Notes: generated from the sequence alone by a model not told the origin. 63,235 bases of DNA from Flavobacteriales bacterium (GCA_947496375.1 CANMCY010000015.1:1-63235); one strand, 5' to 3'. Shown: positions 1-8,785, counted from the first letter of the stretch. Numbers and translations are program-made.

Positions 1-796
1 CAAAAGGGATTCGCGACATGGCATCTCTGTCCTCTGCCGAAGTTTCAAGCACATCTGCATAAAATCCGGGAATGGTGATGTGGCGATTTTCATCATGCAT
101 GCTGGCAATCATGGTGCAAAGCGCGTTGATGGGATTGGCAACCGCACCTCCATATACACCGCTGTGCAGATCTCGGTTAGGACCTGTAACTTCCACTTCT
201 ACGTATGACAATCCACGCAAACCTACATCGATACTGGGAACATCATTGGCAACCATAGATGTGTCACTGATTAAAATTACATCGGCTTTTAGTTTTTCGC
301 GGTTATTGACACAAAAAGGACCTAGATTGCCACTTCCAACTTCTTCTTCACCTTCAATCATGAATTTTACATTACAGCAAAGACTATCTGTGTTCATCAT
401 GGTTTCAAATGCTTTGACATGCATGAAAAACTGTCCTTTATCGTCTGCTGCCCCGCGAGCGTAAATTTTTCCGTCTCTAACGTTCGGTTCAAAGGCGGGT
501 GTGGTCCATAATTCGTCCGGTGCGCTGGGCTGCACGTCGTAATGCCCGTAAATCAACACAGTGGGCCAGTGTGGGTTAACAATCTTTTCACCATATACGA
601 TGGGATGTCCCGCAGTTTCCTCGATACTCACATTGTCGGCACCGGCATTTTTGAGATGTGTTGCCACAGATTCGGCGCAATCCCTTACGTCGCCTGCAAA
701 AGCGCTGTCTGCAGAAATGCTGGGGATGCGCAGTAAATCAAAGAGTTCCTGTAAAAAACGTTCTTTATTTTGTTCAATGTATGCGTTCTGACTCAT
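1..796 (-). CDS. M20 family dipeptidase, C-terminal part outside window
   Basis: Metal-dependent exopeptidase of the M20 (carnosinase/PepV-like) family; only the first 265 residues lie in the window and the gene runs off the left edge. Reading from the ATG at 796, the catalytic signatures appear in order: GHYDVQ (metal His, about residue 88), ARGAADDKG (bridging Asp) and MIEGEEEVGS (general-base Glu-Glu). The frame is open to the edge, with no signal peptide, so a cytoplasmic enzyme that splits dipeptides is expected. Full members are about 450 residues. It is transcribed away from the next gene, which starts at 870. Substrate cannot be read from the sequence. Confidence 0.9.
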   Translation of the reverse strand, partial: MSQNAYIEQNKERFLQELFDLLRIPSISADSAFAGDVRDCAESVATHLKNAGADNVSIEETAGHPIVYGEKIVNPHWPTVLIYGHYDVQPSAPDELWTTPAFEPNVRDGKIYARGAADDKGQFFMHVKAFETMMNTDSLCCNVKFMIEGEEEVGSGNLGPFCVNNREKLKADVILISDTSMVANDVPSIDVGLRGLSYVEVEVTGPNRDLHSGVYGGAVANPINALCTMIASMHDENRHITIPGFYADVLETSAEDRDAMSRIPF

Positions 797-856
797 AGTG
801 CCCGCAATTTACATCAGCCACATGATTTTTTAGAAGCACATTTGATATATGTTATC

Positions 857-864
857 TATTTTTG
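857..864 (+). promoter_or_regulatory. -7 promoter element TATTTTTG
   Basis: Exact match to the Bacteroidota -7 consensus TAnnTTTG, ending 5 nt before the ATG at 870. No good TTTG lies at the usual -33 distance. It argues that translation starts at 870 and not at the upstream in-frame ATG at 849, which would precede the transcription start. Confidence 0.5.
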
Positions 865-869
865 TGACA

Positions 870-1043
870 ATGAAAGATACCACAGCCATTTCTGTTCAGG
901 GATTTAAAAATCAGTTTTTTCTATGGGAAGTGGTCATTACAGTTTTGGTGTTTGTTTCAATTTATTATTTTTTGAAAGCGTTCAAGAAAAAAGAGACGGA
1001 GGCCAAAACGCATAATCAGCGATTTGAAAAATTTGAAGACTGA
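870..1043 (+). CDS. small single-pass membrane protein
   Basis: A 57-residue protein of unknown function. One hydrophobic segment (about residues 17-37, WEVVITVLVFVSIYYFL) is followed by a basic and then acidic cytoplasmic tail (KAFKKKETEAK). An in-frame ATG at 849 exists, but a TATTTTTG -7 element ends at 864, so 870 is chosen. The stop is 5 nt before the ZIP transporter start, which suggests an operon and possibly a helper role for that transporter. The shape recalls CcoQ/CcmD-type accessory peptides, but I see no motif that assigns it. Confidence 0.6.
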   Translation: MKDTTAISVQGFKNQFFLWEVVITVLVFVSIYYFLKAFKKKETEAKTHNQRFEKFED

Positions 1044-1048
1044 CAGAC

Positions 1049-1876
1049 ATGCAATCACTGATTGATTTTTTCACACAAATGCACCCCATCATGCAGGGAT
1101 TGGTGGCCACCTTATTTACCTGGCTGGTGACTGCCGTTGGTGCCTCATTTGTGTTTTTCATGAAAGACATCAGGCGTGGATTTATGGATACCATGTTGGG
1201 TTTTACCGGTGGCGTGATGCTGGCGGCCAGCTTCTGGAGTCTTCTTAATCCCGCCATCGATATGGCAGAAACAACCTGGTCTCCTCAATGGGCATGGATA
1301 CCTGTAGCCATTGGATTTTTACTGGGGGCCTTATTCATATTTGGTCTTGACCAGTTTTTACCCCATTTGCATATTCATCAACCCATAGAAAAAAGGGAGG
1401 GGATGAAAACGGACTGGAATCGAACGGTCCTTTTGGTACTTGCTATAACGCTGCACAATATTCCTGAAGGTCTGGCGGTGGGCGTTGCCTTTGGCGCCGT
1501 TGCGGAAGGGTTGCCGGGCGCTGATATGGCAGGTGCTATTGCGCTGGCCATTGGCATTGGAATTCAGGATTTTCCCGAAGGTCTTGCGGTTGCAATTCCA
1601 CTCAGAAGGTTTGGCATGAGCCGAACAAAGTCTTTTCTCTGGGGCCAATTAAGTGGTGTTGTAGAGCCCATTGCTGGCGTTTTGGGGGTTGCCCTGGTGA
1701 TGGTAGCCCAGCCCTTGTTGCCTTATGCACTGGCCTTTGCCGCCGGAGCCATGATTTATGTGGTGGTAGAAGAAGTGATCCCCGAAACCCAACGCGATGG
1801 GCATACCGATAAAGCTACACTTGGGCTAATCTTTGGCTTTGTGCTGATGATGGCTCTGGATGTGGGACTGGGGTAG
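1049..1876 (+). CDS. ZIP family metal transporter (GufA-like)
   Basis: Inner-membrane transporter for Zn2+ or another divalent cation, 275 residues, about eight membrane segments. The ZIP signature is clear in the two metal-binding helices: HNIPEGLAVGVAFG (about residue 138) and QDFPEGLAVAIP (about residue 175); the second has Gln-Asp where many members have His-Asn, typical of the GufA branch. A His-containing loop (HLHIHQ, near residue 108) precedes helix 4. It follows the 57-residue membrane protein by 5 nt. Metal specificity cannot be inferred; no metal-responsive operator was recognised. Confidence 0.9.
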   Translation: MQSLIDFFTQMHPIMQGLVATLFTWLVTAVGASFVFFMKDIRRGFMDTMLGFTGGVMLAASFWSLLNPAIDMAETTWSPQWAWIPVAIGFLLGALFIFGLDQFLPHLHIHQPIEKREGMKTDWNRTVLLVLAITLHNIPEGLAVGVAFGAVAEGLPGADMAGAIALAIGIGIQDFPEGLAVAIPLRRFGMSRTKSFLWGQLSGVVEPIAGVLGVALVMVAQPLLPYALAFAAGAMIYVVVEEVIPETQRDGHTDKATLGLIFGFVLMMALDVGLG

Positions 1877-1948
1877 AATATTGAACTGTATTTTTCAGCG
1901 AATGGTGGAGTTTTATCTCCCCCGAATTGATTTTGGGTTTCTTGCGCT

Positions 1949-2680
1949 TTAATAAAAATATCCCCTGGATTTTTTGAAGTTGCTGAGGTTGAAATAATAG
2001 GTAAATCCAATTTGTAAAAATCCGCCCCGGTAATTCAGCGGAAACTGTTTTTTTAATCCCTCACTGTGCAATACCATTAAACTGGCATCATTGCTGAGCG
2101 ATTGGGTATAGGTTACGCCAAATTCATATCGATTGTTATTCTCTGAAGTACCACCCAGTGCAAATCCCAGATAGAACATGGGATAAAAGTTTCGTGCCGA
2201 AGTTTCTTTGATTAAAAATGCTGGTTTTCTATCATCATTTACGAATGAAGCACTGTCTCCCCTGAAATTGAAATTTGCGATTACACCAAATTTTTCAGTA
2301 ATGTAATTCTGGGCGTTAAACTGTTGACGGAAATGCAACCCCAGTGGAATGTTAACACTCCAAAATTTCCTGTTTATATCAGGGCTGGCCGGCAGGGTGT
2401 CATTATTGACGCGGTAGCCCTTTTGAACAAAATTAGCTCCAAACGCGATCCCTGCATTGCTGCTCATATCGTAAATACCGCTTACCCCAAGTGCTATCCC
2501 CAATCGGTTGCGTCTTGTGAAATTTACGGGGAATGTATCATTGTTTGAGATGCGGCTGAAATTGGCACCTGCATTAAAACCCAGCATAAATCGGGGGTCT
2601 TTTTTTTCTTCCTGAGCCTGCACTTGATTAACGTTCAGGAATAGCCCGGCAATTGCCAATAAGAATAAACGATAAGCCAT
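1949..2680 (-). CDS. outer membrane beta-barrel protein (PorT-like)
   Basis: A 243-residue secreted protein with an N-terminal signal peptide (MAYRLFLLAIAGLFL, Ala-Gln-Ala-Gln cleavage region near residue 23) followed by alternating beta strands such as FMLGFNAGANFSRI and ending in aromatic-rich strands (GFTYYFNL). This is the OMP_b-brl_2/PorT-like fold common in Bacteroidota. Whether it works in type IX secretion like true PorT or is a generic barrel cannot be told. A well-formed promoter (TTTG-N19-TAAATTTG) ends 4 nt before the ATG, so the mRNA is probably leaderless. The last few residues (SNFKKSRGYFY) extend past the usual terminal strand. Confidence 0.75.
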   Translation of the reverse strand: MAYRLFLLAIAGLFLNVNQVQAQEEKKDPRFMLGFNAGANFSRISNNDTFPVNFTRRNRLGIALGVSGIYDMSSNAGIAFGANFVQKGYRVNNDTLPASPDINRKFWSVNIPLGLHFRQQFNAQNYITEKFGVIANFNFRGDSASFVNDDRKPAFLIKETSARNFYPMFYLGFALGGTSENNNRYEFGVTYTQSLSNDASLMVLHSEGLKKQFPLNYRGGFLQIGFTYYFNLSNFKKSRGYFY

Positions 2681-2684
2681 TTGG

Positions 2685-2715
2685 CAAATTTACAGGTGCG
2701 TACATATAATACAAA
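2685..2715 (-). promoter_or_regulatory. promoter TTTG-N19-TAAATTTG for the barrel gene
   Basis: On the minus strand TTTG lies at 2715-2712 and TAAATTTG at 2692-2685, with a 19-nt spacer, the textbook Bacteroidota -33/-7 arrangement. The ATG at 2680 begins 4 nt after the -7 element, so transcription should start at or next to the start codon. Confidence 0.75.
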
Positions 2716-2731
2716 GTAACAAATGCGGCAG

Positions 2732-2765
2732 TTTGGTTTTATTCGGATGGCTTTGGGTAACTTTG
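2732..2765 (+). promoter_or_regulatory. promoter TTTG-N22-TAACTTTG for the LuxC-like gene
   Basis: TTTG at 2732-2735 and TAACTTTG at 2758-2765, separated by 22 nt. The ATG at 2770 is 4 nt after the element. It is the divergent partner of the promoter at 2685-2715 and has the same short distance to the start codon. Confidence 0.65.
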
Positions 2766-2769
2766 TCCC

Positions 2770-3783
2770 ATGCAACAGCGCCTGTGGCTATCATCTCTCA
2801 GGGATATACTGGCCAAACATGAATCGGATGTTTCCTGGATGGAGAAAAAAAGGGAAGCAGAAATCAAGAATCCCTGGTTTACACAAAAGAATATTTCGCG
2901 AAGTATCGATGCCTGGATAAACGCACTGGAAAAGGATACCGATGAGTGGCTGAGGCAATATTCTTTACCATCTGAAAGTTCCTCGCAAACGCTGGGCATC
3001 ATTATGGCCGGAAATATCCCCCTGGTAGGATTACACGATTTGATTTGTGGGATTATCTGCGGATACCGGGTGAGAATTAAAGCCAGTTCAGATGATGAAG
3101 TACTTATACAATTTCTGGTGGCGTCATGGATTGAGGCAAATCCTGAACTGTCTCACAGAATTACTTTTTCCGACAATTTCAAGGGCCTGGATGCGGCCAT
3201 TGCTACCGGAAGCAACAACAGTGGACGTTATTTTGAATATTATTTCAGGCATATTCCGCATTTACTCCGCGGCCACAGAAATAGTGTAGCCGTAATTTCT
3301 AACGATGCCACCGAGAAAGAACTGGTGGCATTGGGTGAGGATGTTTTTACCTATTTTGGACTGGGATGCCGCAATGTTACTCATTTGCTGCTACCGGAGG
3401 GTTTTGACATGGTAAGGTTATTTCATGCATGGGAAATCTACTCTGATTTAATTCATCACCATAAATATGCCAATAACTACCATTATCACAGGGCTGTATT
3501 GCTGATGAATCTAGACAAACACCTGGATAATGGTTTTGTGATTCTAAAAGAAATGCCGCATGTATACGCACCGGTTGGGATGCTGGGTTATCACTTTTAT
3601 CAATCTAAACCGGATGTGGATGCGTATTTGAACAATCACCAAATGGGAATTCAGGCGGTGGTGGGCCAAAATGCTACAATTCCATTGGGTAAAGCACAAC
3701 AACCACGATTGTGGGACTATGCGGATTTTACAGATACGGTTCAGTGGCTGCTTAGTCACTACCAGGCAGAAGCCAGCAATTGA
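2770..3783 (+). CDS. acyl-CoA reductase, LuxC family
   Basis: A 337-residue member of the aldehyde-dehydrogenase-fold LuxC family, which reduces acyl-CoA or acyl-enzyme to aldehyde with NADPH. Visible features: a nucleotide-binding-like stretch IIMAGNIPLVGLHDL (about residue 76) and the conserved FGLGCRNVTHLLLP segment (about residue 197), whose Cys is the expected thioester nucleophile. No LuxE or LuxD partner is adjacent; stand-alone copies are usual in Bacteroidota and their substrate is not established. The start is supported by a promoter ending 4 nt upstream. The 3' end overlaps the convergent arginase gene by 25 nt. Confidence 0.85.
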   Translation: MQQRLWLSSLRDILAKHESDVSWMEKKREAEIKNPWFTQKNISRSIDAWINALEKDTDEWLRQYSLPSESSSQTLGIIMAGNIPLVGLHDLICGIICGYRVRIKASSDDEVLIQFLVASWIEANPELSHRITFSDNFKGLDAAIATGSNNSGRYFEYYFRHIPHLLRGHRNSVAVISNDATEKELVALGEDVFTYFGLGCRNVTHLLLPEGFDMVRLFHAWEIYSDLIHHHKYANNYHYHRAVLLMNLDKHLDNGFVILKEMPHVYAPVGMLGYHFYQSKPDVDAYLNNHQMGIQAVVGQNATIPLGKAQQPRLWDYADFTDTVQWLLSHYQAEASN

Positions 3784-4700
3784 GCAATGGTGCGGGGCAT
3801 GGAATGATCGTTATCCAGCAGTGGATTGATTTCAGTGATTTCAAACACTGAAGTTTTAGGGTGATTTATAAGGCATTTAAAAACCAGCTCAGCATCCTGA
3901 TAACTGAGACCGTCAGGTGCGGGCGTGCCGGTACCGGTCGATATTGCCGGATCGAGTGAATCCACATCAAAACTAGTATATAAGAGGTCGCAGTGTCCCA
4001 ATATAGCCAGGGTTTCATCCAGGGTGCGTTGCATGCCTTTTCTGCGAATATCATCTGGGGTAAATACTTTTATATTGAGATGCTGCACAAGCTCCCATTC
4101 CTCCTCTTCATAATCCCGGGTACCAATAAAAACGATGTTTTCGGGTAAGATTTTCGGATGAATTTCCAGTCTTCCTGATTTTTTTATTTTGTTCCACAGC
4201 GAGGTGGTCTCCGGGTTGAGTTCATTTTTACGATTGGCCAGGTGGTTGTCTGATAACAATGCGTTTACCGCCATGCCATGCATGTTTCCTGAAGGGGTTG
4301 TATAGGGAGAGTGTAAATCGAGGTGGGCATCCACCCAGATTACTCCGATTTTTTTTCCGGGGAATGAATCGGCAATGCCGGTAACGGTTCCAATGGCATT
4401 GCTGTGGTCGCCGCTAAATACGAGTGGGAAAGTTTTTTCGAGTAATGCTCTTTCCACCGAGGCAGCCACGTGATTAACAGATTGATGAATGAAGTGTATG
4501 TTGTGGGCAAAGGGAGTTCCGTTTTTGGATATCGGAATTTCTGCCATGGGCTGAGACAAGGTTTCTTTTTGGGCTGAAAGTAAAACTCCCGGTTGGATTT
4601 GTGAAATTTCGCGGGACAGGGCCGATGGACCTAACTGGGCACCACGTGTGCCAGCACCCATCTCGTAGGCGGCTTCAATGATTTTTACTTCTTTTAACAT
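3759..4700 (-). CDS. arginase/ureohydrolase family protein
   Basis: A 313-residue binuclear-Mn hydrolase. The metal ligands are all present: SGDHSNAIG (His, about residue 96), WVDAHLDLH (Asp-His-Asp, about residue 121) and SFDVDSLDP (two Asp, about residue 223). The SGNMHGM segment resembles true arginases (SGNLHGMP) more than agmatinases, so L-arginine to ornithine plus urea is the likely reaction; formimidoylglutamase is the alternative. Cytoplasmic. It starts at ATG 4700, 23 nt after a TATTTTTG -7 element, and ends inside the 3' end of the convergent LuxC-like gene. Confidence 0.82.
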   Translation of the reverse strand: MLKEVKIIEAAYEMGAGTRGAQLGPSALSREISQIQPGVLLSAQKETLSQPMAEIPISKNGTPFAHNIHFIHQSVNHVAASVERALLEKTFPLVFSGDHSNAIGTVTGIADSFPGKKIGVIWVDAHLDLHSPYTTPSGNMHGMAVNALLSDNHLANRKNELNPETTSLWNKIKKSGRLEIHPKILPENIVFIGTRDYEEEEWELVQHLNIKVFTPDDIRRKGMQRTLDETLAILGHCDLLYTSFDVDSLDPAISTGTGTPAPDGLSYQDAELVFKCLINHPKTSVFEITEINPLLDNDHSMPRTIAQLLASAW

Positions 4701-4723
4701 AATACTACTGTTACCGCTTTTAG

Positions 4724-4731
4724 CAAAAATA
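4724..4731 (-). promoter_or_regulatory. -7 promoter element TATTTTTG for the arginase gene
   Basis: The minus strand reads TATTTTTG, an exact TAnnTTTG match, leaving a leader of about 20 nt to the ATG at 4700. The nearest TTG upstream on that strand is only about 14 nt away, so the -33 part is weak. Confidence 0.45.
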
Positions 4732-4758
4732 TAGATTTGATGTCACAACACCTTGGAT

Positions 4759-6465
4759 TTAGGGGATGATTTTTCCCCATATTTGGTATGCACCGGGTGC
4801 TGAAATTTGTTTGTAATGCTGCAAAAAAGCAGTGTCGGCCCTGTAATCACAGCGGGTGATAATTTTTACCGGGTTTGAAACCGGATTATTTAAAATCCAA
4901 TGCTTACGGGCTGTATAATTGGGTGCGGGTTCATTTGGGTAGTCTTGGTTCGCGGTTTTGGACCAAGGCCCTTTAAATTGTGAAGGTTGAGCATTGCCAT
5001 AAAACAGAATGGCAAATGTTTTGTAATTCCATGCCTCTACAATAGGGTCGGTTCCTTCGGTATTTGCCCTGATGGCGGATATGACAGGCCCCTGAAGCTG
5101 CTGCTCGGCTTTGGGTAAAACTATGATATAAATGTACTGTGAAAAAAGCAATACTGCCCAAAATAGCGCCAATGTATGCTTAACCATACCCAAAGCAAAC
5201 TGGAAGCACCAAATGAGTAAAAAAATGAGAAAAATCAAGGCCGGTATTCCTTCCCAGCCACTCCATACATCACCAGACAACAATAGTTTTCCGGCAAAAA
5301 TGTCTTTTTCAAGTAAAGGTGCAAGTATGTCTCTGTTTTCAACGGTCAATAGGAACGGTACTATGCAAAAAAATATAGCCAGTGGAAGCATACTCAGCAA
5401 TATAGGCAAGGTAAGCCAGCGAGAGATGGTGTAGCGTTTAGTGTAGTTGGAATACAATGTATATCCCGCCATAAATGCCAAGGGTATCCAGCACAAACTG
5501 CTGTAATGGATAATCTTGGTGGTGACAATGGAAAATACGATAAGCACTGTCCAGAATAAACTTCTCATATAGCTGAAAAGAATGGAACTGTTGCCGGCAG
5601 TGGTTGCAGGGTTTTTAAATAAAAAGGGGAATGCGATGACGGAGGCAGGTGCGCTTAGAAAAAATAAAACCAGAAAATGATAGTACCAGGGCTGATTATG
5701 CCACTCAATTTGACCTTGTAACAATACAATCTGATAGCGTAAAAACTCAGAAAGGAACCAGCTGCCATGTTTGTAGGTTTCAAGGCCCAGCCAAAACCCA
5801 AGGGTAATGGTTATAGTTAGGAAGGCGATGCCAAGATTAACCCAGCCGGGCCAGGCGTTTTTACCGGCTGACAATAATCTTATAACAGCAATAATTCCGG
5901 CAATCAGTAGGGCTACCGGTCCTTTGGTCAAAACTGCAAGTCCGGCAAAAAGTCCAAACAGCAGATAGTGAATACGCGCATTGTTTTGATTGCTGACTTC
6001 CAGTTCTGCCAGAAACCACTGATAAACCGAGAGAAAAATAAACAGGTTAAATACAGGGTCTATGATTCCGGTCTTAAAGTACAAAGCAGGGGCAAGGCTG
6101 CCTGCGTACGCCAGCACAAAAAACAGACCGAAAAAATGTCCTATGTGCTTTCTGCCTATGTGATAAAATATATTGAGGGATACTATACCGGCGATGGCGT
6201 TGGGCAATCTGGCGGCAAATTCATTGATGCCGAAAAGTTTCATGCAAATTGCCTGTAACCAAATAAATAGGGGGGGCTTTTCCCAAAAAGGTTCAAAAGC
6301 AATCTGCACCCGTCCCCAGTCACCTGTTACCAGCATTTCACGTGCCGCCTCCGCAAAATTGATTTCATCCCAGTCAAAAAGATGAAAACTTCCCAAAAAC
6401 GGAATATACATGAGGGCAGCCCCAATCGTAACAAATGCATGTATTGAGGTTTTGCGGCTTACCAT
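4759..6465 (-). CDS. glycosyltransferase family 39 (ArnT/PMT-like) membrane protein
   Basis: Polytopic inner-membrane glycosyltransferase, 568 residues, about 11-13 hydrophobic segments. The first periplasmic loop carries FDWDEINFAEAAREML (about residue 30), the acidic Asp-Glu motif that binds metal and the polyprenyl-phosphate donor in ArnT/PMT enzymes, and PFWEKPPLFIWLQA follows. It would move a sugar from undecaprenyl- or dolichyl-type phosphate to lipid A, protein or another acceptor on the periplasmic side. It overlaps the upstream PAP2 phosphatase by 7 nt, which fits joint work on polyprenyl-phosphate donors or lipid A. The acceptor cannot be inferred. Confidence 0.85.
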   Translation of the reverse strand: MVSRKTSIHAFVTIGAALMYIPFLGSFHLFDWDEINFAEAAREMLVTGDWGRVQIAFEPFWEKPPLFIWLQAICMKLFGINEFAARLPNAIAGIVSLNIFYHIGRKHIGHFFGLFFVLAYAGSLAPALYFKTGIIDPVFNLFIFLSVYQWFLAELEVSNQNNARIHYLLFGLFAGLAVLTKGPVALLIAGIIAVIRLLSAGKNAWPGWVNLGIAFLTITITLGFWLGLETYKHGSWFLSEFLRYQIVLLQGQIEWHNQPWYYHFLVLFFLSAPASVIAFPFLFKNPATTAGNSSILFSYMRSLFWTVLIVFSIVTTKIIHYSSLCWIPLAFMAGYTLYSNYTKRYTISRWLTLPILLSMLPLAIFFCIVPFLLTVENRDILAPLLEKDIFAGKLLLSGDVWSGWEGIPALIFLIFLLIWCFQFALGMVKHTLALFWAVLLFSQYIYIIVLPKAEQQLQGPVISAIRANTEGTDPIVEAWNYKTFAILFYGNAQPSQFKGPWSKTANQDYPNEPAPNYTARKHWILNNPVSNPVKIITRCDYRADTAFLQHYKQISAPGAYQIWGKIIP

Positions 6466-7058
6466 GTTGAATTTTTTAATGTGCTTATGTTAGATTTTCC
6501 AACCATGAATAATAGCCAGATAAATAATGCGATGCAGATTCCGGCTGCTACATCATGCAAATAGTGCTGACCCAGATATAACCGTGAAAAACCAACCAGC
6601 GACGCCAGTATCAGGCATAATGCTTCCAACAATCTGCGACGGGAAATCATAGCAAAAAAACCAAGGGCAGTAAATGCACCGGCTGTATGCCCACTTGGAA
6701 ATGACCTCCACGCTGCAATAACGTTGTTTGGGGCTTGAAAAAGTGCATTGCCGAGCTCCTGTATCGGTCGAGGTTCGTTGAGGCCGAATTTAAGCCCCTG
6801 AACGATGAGTAACTCTATCAGGAAACACACGCCAAACCACATGCCCAGTCTGGGGTTTTTATACAGCGAGACACCAATGGAAAGGGCAATCAGGGGCCAT
6901 TCTCCAAAACGGGTGTAGTAAACAAAGAAAAAATCCAGGTTTGGATTATGTAGCAAATTCGCCCATAATGTGGGTGTCTGTGGTGCAACGAACAGTAAGG
7001 TTATAAAACACATGAAAAGCAATCCAATGCTTGCACCGAAATAAAATTTACCTCTCAT
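6459..7058 (-). CDS. PAP2 family phosphatase
   Basis: A 199-residue integral-membrane acid phosphatase. The three catalytic motifs are visible: KFGLNEPRP (about residue 90), SFPSGHTAGAF (about residue 118) and SRLYLGQHYLHDVAAG (about residue 157), with five to six membrane helices. Family members dephosphorylate undecaprenyl diphosphate, phosphatidate or lipid A. The stop overlaps the start of the GT39 gene by 7 nt, so the two are translationally coupled and probably act on the same lipid-linked sugar pathway. A TATCTTTG -7 element ends 11 nt before the ATG. Confidence 0.88.
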   Translation of the reverse strand: MRGKFYFGASIGLLFMCFITLLFVAPQTPTLWANLLHNPNLDFFFVYYTRFGEWPLIALSIGVSLYKNPRLGMWFGVCFLIELLIVQGLKFGLNEPRPIQELGNALFQAPNNVIAAWRSFPSGHTAGAFTALGFFAMISRRRLLEALCLILASLVGFSRLYLGQHYLHDVAAGICIALFIWLLFMVGKSNISTLKNSTW

Positions 7059-7069
7059 GGGTTGTGTTG

Positions 7070-7077
7070 CAAAGATA
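7070..7077 (-). promoter_or_regulatory. -7 promoter element TATCTTTG for PAP2/GT39
   Basis: Exact TAnnTTTG match on the minus strand, 11 nt before the PAP2 start at 7058, predicting a leader of only about 3-8 nt. No TTTG found at -33. Confidence 0.5.
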
Positions 7078-7157
7078 ATAATGTAAAGATTCTTATCATT
7101 TTCATTTTGAAATATGGTGTAAAATGATTTTTTTGCAGACTTGTTATCCTAATTGCT

Positions 7158-7559
7158 ATGAATGCAACATCCAACGACCGACTGAAGCTTGAGCTGGAGT
7201 ATCCGCTCAGATCCTCCACACACATATTGTATCAATACATATCAAGTCCCTCAGGTCTGCAGAGTTGGTTTGCCGATCATGTGGATATCATTGGCTCCGG
7301 ACGCTATAGGTTTCGTTGGGAAGACGATACGGAAGTGAATGCCCTTTTGGTAAAAAATGTAACCAACAAATACATTAGGTTTACGCTGGATAATGCACAG
7401 GGAAACGACGAATACCTTGAATTTAGGATTGTTCAGGATGATATCACCGGAGACGTGGAACTGGTGATTACAGAATTCATCAATGATGGGGAAGAAGACA
7501 TGGCTGCCTCCATTTGGGATTCGGCCGTAGATAGTTTGCGGCGTGTTATCGGTGCCTGA
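7158..7559 (+). CDS. START-like/SRPBCC domain protein
   Basis: A 133-residue single-domain protein of the START-like (AHSA1-like) ligand-binding fold: the opening KLELEYPLRSSTHILYQYIS, the SGLQSWFADHV helix, paired beta strands (RYRFRWEDDTE) and a long C-terminal helix ending in AVDSLRRVIGA. Such small proteins are widespread in Bacteroidota; ligand and role are unknown. No signal peptide, so cytoplasmic. It stands alone between a divergent PAP2 gene and a convergent M20 gene whose stop is 4 nt away. Confidence 0.8.
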   Translation: MNATSNDRLKLELEYPLRSSTHILYQYISSPSGLQSWFADHVDIIGSGRYRFRWEDDTEVNALLVKNVTNKYIRFTLDNAQGNDEYLEFRIVQDDITGDVELVITEFINDGEEDMAASIWDSAVDSLRRVIGA

Positions 7560-7563
7560 GAAG

Positions 7564-8784
7564 TTACTGTTTCAATTCCTGTAATGCCAGCCAGGCAAGG
7601 AGACCGGCGCCGTCTTCCAGAGCATCTTCATCGGCATCAAACGCAGGGTGGTGCACACTGTTCACGATTCCTTTCTCTTCATTGCGCACGCCCAGCCGAT
7701 AGAAACAGCTGGGTACTTCCTGAGAGTAATAGGCAAAATCTTCAGCTGCCATCCAAATATCGAGGTTGTCTACATATTCAGTTCCTAAATAATCGCATGC
7801 CGCATCTTGGCAGCGGTGGGTTAATGCTTCATGGTTGTGCAAAAAAGGATACCCCCTGCGAATTTCAATGTCTATGGTGCCGCCCATACTTTGTGCGATG
7901 CCGGTGGCCATCTGTGTGATTTTTTCATGCGCGGCCGCCCTCCATGTTTCATTCAGGGTTCGGAAAGTGCCTTCCAGCTTTACTTCGGGTGGAATAACAT
8001 TGGTGGCCCCGTTGGCAATCACTTTGCCGAACGATAGTACTGAGGGGACCGCCGGGTTGGCAAATCGGGAGACGATTTGCTGCAATCCCGTAATAATGTG
8101 GGCTGAAATTAATACCGGGTCTATATTGAAATGAGGCATAGCTCCGTGTCCGCCCTTCCCATGCACAGTAATATAAATTTCATCGGTGCTTGCCATGTAC
8201 AATCCCGGCCGAAAACCGGTTTTGCCGGTAGGAATCTGGGGCATTACGTGCTGGCCTATCATCACATCGGGTCTGGGATTTTCCAAAACACCGTCTGCTA
8301 TCATGAGACTTGCGCCACCGGGCAGTTTTTCTTCGCCGGGTTGAAAAACCAATTTCACGGTGCCTGAAAATTCGTCTTTTAACTCCGTTAATATGGTAGC
8401 TGCGCCTAAAAGGGATGTAGTGTGCACATCATGCCCGCAGGCATGCATAACGCCTTCAGTGTTGCTTCTATAGGGCCTTCCGTCATTCACTTCCGTAATG
8501 GGAAGCGCATCCATGTCCGCCCTTAAACCAACTACCCGGTTGCCATTTTTTCCGGTTCCTTCTATGAGTGCTACCACGCCGGTGTTGGCCAGTCTTTGGG
8601 TGTTGAGACCCAGTTTATGCTGCAGGTAGTCTTCCACCCATGCCGCTGTTTTAAATTCATGAAAAGACAATTCCGGATTCATGTGCAAATGTCTCCTCAT
8701 CTCCGTCAGCATGGGTTTTAACTGTTTTGCTTTGGCCTTGATGACAGAAATCACCGGGTTTGAGCTGCCTTCATTATGTAGCAT
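7564..8784 (-). CDS. M20D family amidohydrolase (hippurate/N-acyl-amino acid type)
   Basis: A 406-residue zinc or manganese amidohydrolase that removes acyl groups from N-acyl amino acids or similar conjugates. Motifs: GLRADMDALP (about residue 86), MHACGHDVHTTSLLGAA (metal His-Asp-His, about residue 113), VFQPGEEKLPGGA (Glu-Glu, about residue 147) and GHGAMPHFNIDPV in the dimerisation lid. The length matches the family and there is no signal peptide. A promoter-like TTTG-N19-TAAAATCG ends 5 nt before the ATG and overlaps the divergent lipoprotein promoter. Confidence 0.9.
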   Translation of the reverse strand: MLHNEGSSNPVISVIKAKAKQLKPMLTEMRRHLHMNPELSFHEFKTAAWVEDYLQHKLGLNTQRLANTGVVALIEGTGKNGNRVVGLRADMDALPITEVNDGRPYRSNTEGVMHACGHDVHTTSLLGAATILTELKDEFSGTVKLVFQPGEEKLPGGASLMIADGVLENPRPDVMIGQHVMPQIPTGKTGFRPGLYMASTDEIYITVHGKGGHGAMPHFNIDPVLISAHIITGLQQIVSRFANPAVPSVLSFGKVIANGATNVIPPEVKLEGTFRTLNETWRAAAHEKITQMATGIAQSMGGTIDIEIRRGYPFLHNHEALTHRCQDAACDYLGTEYVDNLDIWMAAEDFAYYSQEVPSCFYRLGVRNEEKGIVNSVHHPAFDADEDALEDGAGLLAWLALQELKQ

Positions 8785-8785
8785 T

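Noticed and set aside
849..869. Upstream ATG at 849 for the small membrane protein
   Set aside because: It precedes the -7 element at 857-864, so it would not be on the transcript.
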